A stretch of 19,844 nucleotides of DNA. Origin: JAKAXS01 sp041940525 (lineage in GTDB: Bacteria > Pseudomonadota > Alphaproteobacteria > Rhizobiales > Hyphomicrobiaceae). Both the position numbers and the translations under genes were made by a program. Under the pieces are notes generated by a model that worked only from the letters and a program-made list of their open reading frames with translations, ran no database searches and was not told the origin of the DNA. The DNA is taken from NCBI GenBank assembly GCA_041940525.1, contig JBGTSB010000054.1, positions 1 to 19,844 of the forward strand. The letters are read 5' to 3'. Each line of letters starts with the position of its first letter. Within the stretch, counting starts at the first letter, position 1. Of this stretch, positions 15,077 through 19,844 are shown piece by piece.

Positions 15077-15164
15077 GTCAGATCGTGCTCCCAAGTTGGA
15101 CCTGTGTTCTCAAGGACCTATTAGAGGCTAGCTCAGTTCGCGGGCAATTATTAGCCGGAACAGG

Positions 15165-15185
15165 AAAAACTCCGCCTTTTCAGAG
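15165..15185 (-). terminator. Weak terminator-like hairpin between SURF1 and thrC
   Basis: Read on the - strand, CTCTG and CGGAG pair over five bases (one G-U) around AAAAGG and are followed by TTTTT. It begins 6 nt after the SURF1 stop. The stem is short, so any termination is probably partial; it may separate the oxidase genes from thrC. Confidence 0.3.
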
Positions 15186-15190
15186 GATAT

Positions 15191-15943
15191 TCAGGCCGGC
15201 GGCGCTTCGCCCTGGCGCCGCACCCGCGATGCGGCAAAAGCCGCATACACCGCAAGAAGCGCTCCGGCCAGGCCGAACCACGTCATGGCATATTCCAAAT
15301 GCCGGTTAGACAAAGAAACACGCGTGGCACCGCCCTTGGGCCAGCCGCCGGCATTGGCGGGCATAGCATCCGCGTCGACGAAATACGGTGCCTTCGCCAT
15401 CGCCCCACCTTCGAACGCGGCCTGATGCATCTCATCCAGGCTGGCCCAATAGTAGAAGTTCCGTTCCGGTGCGTTATCGGGAGCAAACATCGCTTGCTCT
15501 GACCGAGGCACACGAATGAGGCCGGTTACAGTGACTTCGCCTGCGGGCTGTCCTTCAGAACGGCTGGCAGCAGCCTTCTGCGCCTCGGGCACGAACCCGC
15601 GGTTGACCCACACCATGCTGCCAGCCTGATATTCCAGCGGCGTGTAAACGTTATAGCCGGGCCCGTACTTGGCATCCGGCGCCCAAAGATACTGCTCTTT
15701 GTCGTGATGGAAGCGCCCGGCGACCGAAACATGCCGGTACTCAGGATCTTTGCCTGGCTGGGCGAGCACGTCTTCCAAAGGCTGAGGCGCGGCGGTCGTG
15801 CGCTCGCTGATCTGCGCGAGCAGGCCTTCCTTCCAGGCTAAGCGCTGCAGTTGCCAGGTGCCAAGCCCAATCAGGATCGCGAACGCTACGATAGTTGCAA
15901 TCAGCGATCCCAAAAGCCGATAGCGGATAAGAAACGAGAACAT
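15191..15943 (-). CDS. SURF1 family cytochrome oxidase biogenesis protein
   Basis: The 250-residue protein has the SURF1 layout: an N-terminal TM helix (about 10-30), a large periplasmic domain and a C-terminal TM helix (about 220-240). Family motifs include GTWQLQRLAWKEGLL just after the first helix, YRHVSVAGRFHHDKE (88-102), VNRGFVP, GLIRVPRSE, and NRHLEYAMTWFGLA leading into the last helix. Bacterial Surf1 proteins bind heme and help insert heme a3 into subunit I of aa3 oxidase, which fits the position in the cta cluster. The ATG at 15943 has only a modest ribosome site (AAGAAG); the DUF983 stop lies 19 nt upstream. Confidence 0.95.
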   Translation of the reverse strand: MFSFLIRYRLLGSLIATIVAFAILIGLGTWQLQRLAWKEGLLAQISERTTAAPQPLEDVLAQPGKDPEYRHVSVAGRFHHDKEQYLWAPDAKYGPGYNVYTPLEYQAGSMVWVNRGFVPEAQKAAASRSEGQPAGEVTVTGLIRVPRSEQAMFAPDNAPERNFYYWASLDEMHQAAFEGGAMAKAPYFVDADAMPANAGGWPKGGATRVSLSNRHLEYAMTWFGLAGALLAVYAAFAASRVRRQGEAPPA

Positions 15944-15962
15944 CGTTGAGACTTCTTGCCCT

Positions 15963-16340
15963 TCAATCCTGCTGCAATCGGCCTTCCTCGGCCTTATGCT
16001 TGAACTGCTGGCCGATGAGCCACCCTTTGATCAGCCGCAACAAGACCAGCGCAAAAAGGGGCGTCAGCAACCCCCAGGCGACAATGTGCACCCAGACCGG
16101 CGGCTCGAATGTGAACTCTACATACAAAGCGCCGCCCAAGATCAAGAAACCAAGAATGAAGATCACAAACACCGCCGGACCGTCACCGGTATCGATGAAT
16201 GCGAAATCCAGCCCGCAGCTCTCGCACCGGTCGTTCACGTTCAACAGGTACTTCTTGAAAAGCGCGCCCTGACCACATCGGGGACACTTCCCCATCACGG
16301 CACCCATGACCGGAGCTGAGTAGCCTTCATCTGTGCTCAT
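15963..16340 (-). CDS. DUF983 small membrane protein with N-terminal zinc ribbon
   Basis: The 125-residue protein has a zinc-ribbon-like start with Cys19-x2-Cys22 and Cys39-x2-Cys42 (KCPRCGQGALFKKYL, then DRCESCGLDF). Two hydrophobic segments follow, at about 56-76 and 82-104, and a charged tail. This is the DUF983 family, regularly found between ctaE and SURF1 in alphaproteobacterial oxidase clusters. Its function is unknown; the context suggests oxidase assembly, which is inference. I chose the ATG at 16340 because AGGGAA lies 6-7 nt upstream and the sequence begins as in other members; an in-frame start at 16397 would add 19 unlikely residues. Confidence 0.9.
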   Translation of the reverse strand: MSTDEGYSAPVMGAVMGKCPRCGQGALFKKYLLNVNDRCESCGLDFAFIDTGDGPAVFVIFILGFLILGGALYVEFTFEPPVWVHIVAWGLLTPLFALVLLRLIKGWLIGQQFKHKAEEGRLQQD

Positions 16341-16361
16341 TTTGAGTTCCCTGAAACACAT

Positions 16362-16386
16362 TCGGGGCAGCACATGGCCGCCCCGA
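16362..16386 (-). other. Stem-loop between ctaE and DUF983 genes
   Basis: TCGGGGC (16362-16368) and GCCCCGA (16380-16386) form a perfect 7-bp GC-rich stem with an 11-nt loop in the 76-nt spacer after the ctaE stop. No U-tract follows on the - strand, so it is more likely an mRNA-stability or processing element than a terminator. Confidence 0.45.
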
Positions 16387-16416
16387 TCCGATCTCAATCA
16401 ATGTGGCGTCAACCGG

Positions 16417-17349
16417 CTAGTGGGCGCCCGCATTCGCTCCAGCACCCCATACGTAGATGCAAGCGAACAAGAACAGCCAGACCACGTCAACGAAGTGCCA
16501 GTACCAGGCAGCGGCTTCGAACCCGAAGTGCTGCTTTGGCGTAAAGTGGCCCTTCATCGCGCGCAGCAGGCAGATCAACAGGAAGATCGTACCAATGAGG
16601 ACGTGCGCGCCGTGGAAGCCGGTCGCCATGAAGAACGTCGCTCCATAGATATGGCCCGAATAGGAGAATGCCGCGTGACCATATTCAACGACCTGCAAAA
16701 CGGTGAAGATGGCGCCAAGCACAACCGTGCAGATGAGGCCAAGGATGAGCTGCGTGCGCTCATTCTTCAACAGCGCGTGATGCGCCCAAGTAACCGTCGC
16801 GCCTGACAGCAACAGGATGAGCGTATTGACCAGCGGAAGGCCCCACGGATCAAACGTCGACTGGAAGCTGCCTGGAGTCATCGCTTCGGTCGACTCAACC
16901 GGAACCGGAGGCCATTGACCGCCAAGAACCTCGTTGCGCTGAACCATGCCGACGGTTTCCGAAGAGTTCTGAAGCGTGGACACAGCAGCCGGGAACAGCG
17001 AGGCATCGAAGTAAGCCCAGAACCATGCCACGAAGAACATAACTTCCGAGGCGATGAACAAGATCATGCCGTAACGCAAATGAAGTTGAACAACCGGCGT
17101 GTGATCGCCGTTGTGCGCTTCGATGATCACGTCGCGCCACCACATGTAGGCAACCGCGATCACCAGTGCCGTACCAGCGGCAAACATCCATGGGCCAGTC
17201 AAACCAAACAGCCCCTCGCCATCGTTCATCGAGCGCATCCACACGATGGCACCAATGGCCATTACGAGGGCGCCAATGGACGCTGCTAGCGGCCAAGGAC
17301 TTGGCTCTAGCAAATGGTAATCATGTTCTTTTGCGTGCGTGTCGGCCAT
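16417..17349 (-). CDS. ctaE: Cytochrome c oxidase subunit III
   Basis: The 310-residue protein has seven hydrophobic segments and the subunit III signatures: HDYHLLEPSPWP at the start, WWRDVIIEAHNGDHTPVVQ (about 70-88), RYGMILFIASEVMFFVAWFW, YGATFFMATGFHGAHVLIG, and FGFEAAAWYWHFVDVVWLFLF near the end. Subunit III is a core membrane subunit of the aa3 oxidase. It binds no metal but stabilises turnover and assembly around subunit I. The ATG at 17349 follows GGAGAA. The ctaG stop lies 85 nt upstream, and no strong terminator was seen in that spacer. Confidence 0.97.
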   Translation of the reverse strand: MADTHAKEHDYHLLEPSPWPLAASIGALVMAIGAIVWMRSMNDGEGLFGLTGPWMFAAGTALVIAVAYMWWRDVIIEAHNGDHTPVVQLHLRYGMILFIASEVMFFVAWFWAYFDASLFPAAVSTLQNSSETVGMVQRNEVLGGQWPPVPVESTEAMTPGSFQSTFDPWGLPLVNTLILLLSGATVTWAHHALLKNERTQLILGLICTVVLGAIFTVLQVVEYGHAAFSYSGHIYGATFFMATGFHGAHVLIGTIFLLICLLRAMKGHFTPKQHFGFEAAAWYWHFVDVVWLFLFACIYVWGAGANAGAH

Positions 17350-17434
17350 CGTGTTCTCCGTCGTCCCTTAAACGTGTGTTTCCACCCAGCTTGCTTATAG
17401 TCTTGCTTCTTTTTCACCGCGAAAAATCAGCCGT

Positions 17435-18013
17435 TCAAGTCCCTTTTCCATCATTCCGGCCCGCCTTGGCGGCAACCGCCCCTTCCGGCTTGTCGACCGG
17501 ATAGAACGTGTAGGAAAGCGTAATATCCAACAGGCGCGCGGCCGCCGGGTCGCTGGCCATCTCTGGCGCGATGAAGAAGCTGAGCGGCATCTCAACAGAC
17601 TCGCCCGGCTCCAGTGTTTGTTCTTTAAAGCAGAAGCACTCCACCTTGGAAAAGTGGATCCCGGCGGCATCAGGCGTCACGTTGTAAGCGGCCGTGCCGG
17701 TGATCGCCCTATCGGACATGTTGGTAGCGCGATAAAATGCCAGCGCGTTCTCACCGAGCTTGACGTCCATCTTGGTCTGAACCGGCTCGAACTTCCACTT
17801 CATGCCGGGCGTGACGTTGGCGTCGAACCGTACAGTCACCGTGCGGTCCAGCATGATCTCAGATGGCTTCGTCGCGGTTTGCGTCGTGCCGCCATAGCCA
17901 GTCACCTGGCAATAAAGCTGATACAGCGGCACGGCAGCGAAAGACGCGCCGACCATCAGAAGAGCCCCTGCAGCGCAAGAAAGAGCGATGGCTTTGTCCT
18001 TGCCGATCTTCAC
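17435..18013 (-). CDS. ctaG: Cytochrome c oxidase assembly protein CtaG/Cox11
   Basis: The 192-residue protein has one N-terminal TM helix (about 8-28) and a periplasmic copper-binding domain. Cox11 delivers copper to the CuB site of subunit I. The copper motif is KVECFCF with Cys126 and Cys128. Cys35 in YQLYCQVTGYGGTTQ matches the conserved cysteine after the membrane helix. FDANVTPGMKWKFEPVQ and FFIAPEM are also typical. The start is GTG at 18013, preceded by a strong AGGAGG eight nt away. CoxF lies immediately upstream. Confidence 0.96.
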   Translation of the reverse strand: MKIGKDKAIALSCAAGALLMVGASFAAVPLYQLYCQVTGYGGTTQTATKPSEIMLDRTVTVRFDANVTPGMKWKFEPVQTKMDVKLGENALAFYRATNMSDRAITGTAAYNVTPDAAGIHFSKVECFCFKEQTLEPGESVEMPLSFFIAPEMASDPAAARLLDITLSYTFYPVDKPEGAVAAKAGRNDGKGT

Positions 18014-18059
18014 GTCACCATCCTCCTTTCCAGTCTAAACACGTTCAGCCCAAATGAAA

Positions 18060-18233
18060 TCACAATGGCCGGGTCATCACGTCGCCGCCCATGCGTACGA
18101 GCGTTGCCACGTAAAACAGCACCACCAGCAGCCCAAGCACCACAGCGATCGCAATGGAGCGCATGCGTTGACGCTTGGCCTGCGCCTGCTGGTCATCTCC
18201 GTTGCCGTTCTGGTCTGCCAACTGATACTCCAT
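18060..18233 (-). CDS. coxF: CoxF-like small membrane protein
   Basis: A 57-codon reading frame fills the spacer between ctaB and ctaG. It runs from the ATG at 18231-18233 to TGA at 18060-18062, with AGGAAGG 11 nt upstream of the start. The product has a polar, Gln/Asp-rich N-terminus, a basic stretch (KRQRMR at 20-25), one TM helix (about 27-46, IAIAVVLGLLVVLFYVATLV) and a short end, RMGGDVMTRPL. Position and layout match the small CoxF proteins of alphaproteobacterial cta operons (basic residues, one helix, then a K/R-MGG end). The function is not settled; a role in oxidase or heme A assembly is inferred from its location. It is easily missed because of its size. Confidence 0.8.
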   Translation of the reverse strand: MEYQLADQNGNGDDQQAQAKRQRMRSIAIAVVLGLLVVLFYVATLVRMGGDVMTRPL

Positions 18234-18254
18234 CGTGTTGCGAACCTTCCTGCC

Positions 18255-19187
18255 TTAAGCGATCAACCGTGCAAAGGCGCTCTCGCCCAACAACAGCGCA
18301 AACAGCAAGAAGAGGTAAAAGATCGAGAAGTGGAACAAACGCTTCGCAGCCTGATCCGCCGGACGGCCCTCGCGAATGCGCCAAACCTTCCACGCCAGAG
18401 CCAGGAACACCACGCCAGCAACGGTCGACGCCACGGCATAAACCGGCCCGCCAAAACCAAGCACAACCGGCGCGGCAGCCACGAGTACCATCAGCACTGA
18501 ATAGATCAGGATCTGCCGGCGCGTCTCGTCCGGACCAGCGACAACCGGCAGCATCGGCACACCAGCGCGCTCGTAATCGCGGCAGCGGTACAAGGCCAAG
18601 GCCCAAAAGTGTGGTGGCGTCCAAATGAAGATGATCAAGAACATCACAACGCTCTCGATCGATACCGAGCCCGTCACCGCGGCCCAGCCAACCATTGGCG
18701 GAAACGCACCAGCAGCGCCACCGATAACGATGTTCTGCGGCGTCCGGCGCTTTAGCCACATGGTGTAGATAAAAACGTAAAATGCGATGGTCAAAGCAAG
18801 CAAGGCGCCGGCGACCCAGTTGACCAGCAATCCCAGCGTCAGCACCGAACCGAACGACAAGATTGTGCCGAACGTCAGCGCCTCGTCAGCCGTGACACGC
18901 CCGCGCGGAATAGGACGCGCCGCAGTACGCTGCATCTGCGCGTCAATGTCGGCGTCATACCACATGTTCAGCGCGCCCGACGCTCCCGCGCCAACGGCGA
19001 TCATCAACAATGCGATAAGGGCCAAAACCGGATGCAATGAACCTGGCGCGACGGCCATCCCGGTCAGCGCAGTGAAAATCACCAGGGACATGACCCGTGG
19101 CTTCATAAGTTGGACGAAATCACCGACCGTCGGCTCCAACGATGGAGCTAAAGCCCGTCCATTTGTATCAGCGCCAATCCCCGGCAT
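18255..19187 (-). CDS. ctaB: Protoheme IX farnesyltransferase (heme O synthase)
   Basis: CtaB adds a farnesyl group to protoheme to make heme O, the precursor of heme A for the aa3 oxidase. The 310-residue protein is polytopic, with about nine hydrophobic segments. The UbiA-type prenyl-diphosphate motif N-x3-D-x3-D is NMWYDADID at 74-82. LMKPRVMSLV (27-36), MQRTAARPIPRGRV (85-98), WLKRRTPQNIVIGGAAGAFPP (about 144-164) and WTPPHFWALALY are family signatures. The ATG at 19187 has GAGGAAAC upstream. CoxF follows 21 nt after its stop. Confidence 0.97.
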   Translation of the reverse strand: MPGIGADTNGRALAPSLEPTVGDFVQLMKPRVMSLVIFTALTGMAVAPGSLHPVLALIALLMIAVGAGASGALNMWYDADIDAQMQRTAARPIPRGRVTADEALTFGTILSFGSVLTLGLLVNWVAGALLALTIAFYVFIYTMWLKRRTPQNIVIGGAAGAFPPMVGWAAVTGSVSIESVVMFLIIFIWTPPHFWALALYRCRDYERAGVPMLPVVAGPDETRRQILIYSVLMVLVAAAPVVLGFGGPVYAVASTVAGVVFLALAWKVWRIREGRPADQAAKRLFHFSIFYLFLLFALLLGESAFARLIA

Positions 19188-19260
19188 CGTGCTGTTTCCT
19201 CGTTTCCGGCCATCTGCTTATCGTTATATCTCTGCAGTGCCGTCCCGCTTGTCTGACAAG

Positions 19261-19293
19261 GGCGGGCGAAACCTTTTAAATGTCCCGCCCGCC
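19261..19293 (-). other. Stem-loop in the ctaD-ctaB spacer
   Basis: GGCGGGCG (19261-19268) and CGCCCGCC (19286-19293) are perfectly complementary, with a 17-nt loop. An alternative hairpin just beside it, CCCG-CTTG/CAAG-(GG)-CGGG over about 19245-19266, shares the middle segment, so the two are mutually exclusive. No U-tract follows on the - strand, so this is not a standard terminator. Confidence 0.35.
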
Positions 19294-19324
19294 GCTAATT
19301 CGCGTGTCTTACATCACTCCAAAC

Positions 19325-19844
19325 TTAGCGATGCTCACCACCCTTGATCTGAGGCAGCGTCTCGAACGAGTGGAACGGTGGCGGTGAAGACAGCGTCCAT
19401 TCCAGCGTCGTAGCGCTCTCACCCCAAGGATTAGCAGGCGCCTTTTCCTTGCGTGCAAACGCCCAGACAACGCCAACGAAGAACACCACAGTGCCGAACG
19501 CGGTCATGTAGGAGCCCCACGACGACACCAAGTTCCAGTACGCATAAGCATCCGGATAGTCGACGTAACGGCGCGGCATGCCGGCAANNNNNNNNNNGCC
19601 GCTCATCTTCGGGAACCAGTAGTACCAGGCAGCGAAGATGGCGAACACGGCACCGAGCGACAGCACGTAGTGGAAGTGAGCAACCACATAGTACGTGTCA
19701 TGCAGCGCACGGTCGACACCGGCGTTGGAGAGCATCACGCCCGTCACACCACCAACGGTGAACAGAAAGATGAAGCCCAGCGCCCACAGCATCGGCGTGG
19801 TGAAGCGAAGCGAGCCGCCCCACATCGTCGCGATCCAGGAGAAG
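19325..19844 (-). CDS. ctaD: Cytochrome c oxidase subunit I, C-terminal part
   Basis: The gene runs off the right edge, so only the C-terminal portion is present. Reading from the edge it gives FSWIATMWGGSLRF, FTVGGVTGVMLSNAGVDRALHDTYYVVAHFHYV, YYWFPKMSG, then AGMPRRYVDYPDAYAYWN and the last TM helix. Subunit I is the catalytic subunit of the aa3-type oxidase. The two His of AHFHYV are the known axial ligands of heme a3 and heme a. The active-site Cu ligands and the N-terminal helices lie outside the window. Ten undetermined bases interrupt the gene between MSG and GMPRRY, where family members carry about 31 further residues, so this copy is incomplete as given. The reading frame is nominally kept across the gap. 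Confidence 0.95.
   Translation of the reverse strand, partial: FSWIATMWGGSLRFTTPMLWALGFIFLFTVGGVTGVMLSNAGVDRALHDTYYVVAHFHYVLSLGAVFAIFAAWYYWFPKMSGXXXXAGMPRRYVDYPDAYAYWNLVSSWGSYMTAFGTVVFFVGVVWAFARKEKAPANPWGESATTLEWTLSSPPPFHSFETLPQIKGGEHR
19588..19597. other. Run of ten undetermined bases (assembly gap)
   Basis: Ten N replace sequence inside ctaD. By comparison with subunit I proteins, about 90 nt belong here, so the run is a placeholder rather than a measured length. Confidence 0.95.

Overview
The window reads as ordinary chromosome of an alphaproteobacterium, most likely of the order Hyphomicrobiales (Rhizobiales). This rests mainly on the right half, which carries the alphaproteobacterial cytochrome aa3 oxidase locus in its usual order (ctaD-ctaB-coxF-ctaG-ctaE-DUF983-SURF1), followed by thrC, an M16 peptidase and a RimJ-like acetyltransferase. 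High-GC codon use, frequent GTG/TTG starts and dense packing agree with this. The genus cannot be named from the sequence. No rRNA, tRNA, CRISPR, insertion sequence or phage gene was seen.

Layout. 1-1139 (+): the C-terminal end of a probable pentameric ligand-gated ion channel, then a six-TM-type potassium channel ending in a zinc ribbon. A perfect palindrome at 1151-1174 separates this pair from a convergent, secreted Spy/CpxP-like protein with a histidine-rich tail (1206-1853, -). 1854-2235 is a 382-nt spacer. 2236-3447 (+): Amt ammonium transporter without an adjacent glnK. 3448-3672: a compact regulatory spacer with two hairpin terminators, two short dyads and a promoter-like element, ahead of a small secreted Cys-rich protein (3673-3957, +). 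3979-5367 (-): permuted NlpC/P60 (YiiX-like) putative hydrolase. 5496-6933 (-): Prx5-type peroxiredoxin and a periplasmic DsbD-N-terminal-like protein, a plausible redox pair. 7021-7641 (+): YqgE/AlgH. 7670-19844 (-): a long co-directional block from ctaD (cut by the window edge) to a very large GGDEF/EAL protein.

How the genes work together. ctaD and ctaE encode oxidase subunits I and III. CtaB makes heme O, the heme A precursor; CtaG/Cox11 delivers copper to CuB; SURF1 assists heme a3 insertion; CoxF is a small membrane protein habitually found in this cluster. thrC, the M16 peptidase, the acetyltransferase and the GGDEF/EAL gene are tightly packed, with 4-nt overlaps at thrC/M16 and acetyltransferase/GGDEF-EAL, so they are probably cotranslated although functionally unrelated to respiration.

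Most unusual points: the GGDEF/EAL protein has lost catalytic residues in both c-di-GMP domains and carries a roughly 400-residue Asn/Gly/Pro-rich tail ending in a short helix-like peptide; the two adjacent channel genes with a zinc ribbon on one of them; the promoter-dyad-hairpin arrangement at 3502-3578; and a ten-N gap in ctaD that is about 80 bases too short. I found no clearly new multi-gene defence or mobile system.
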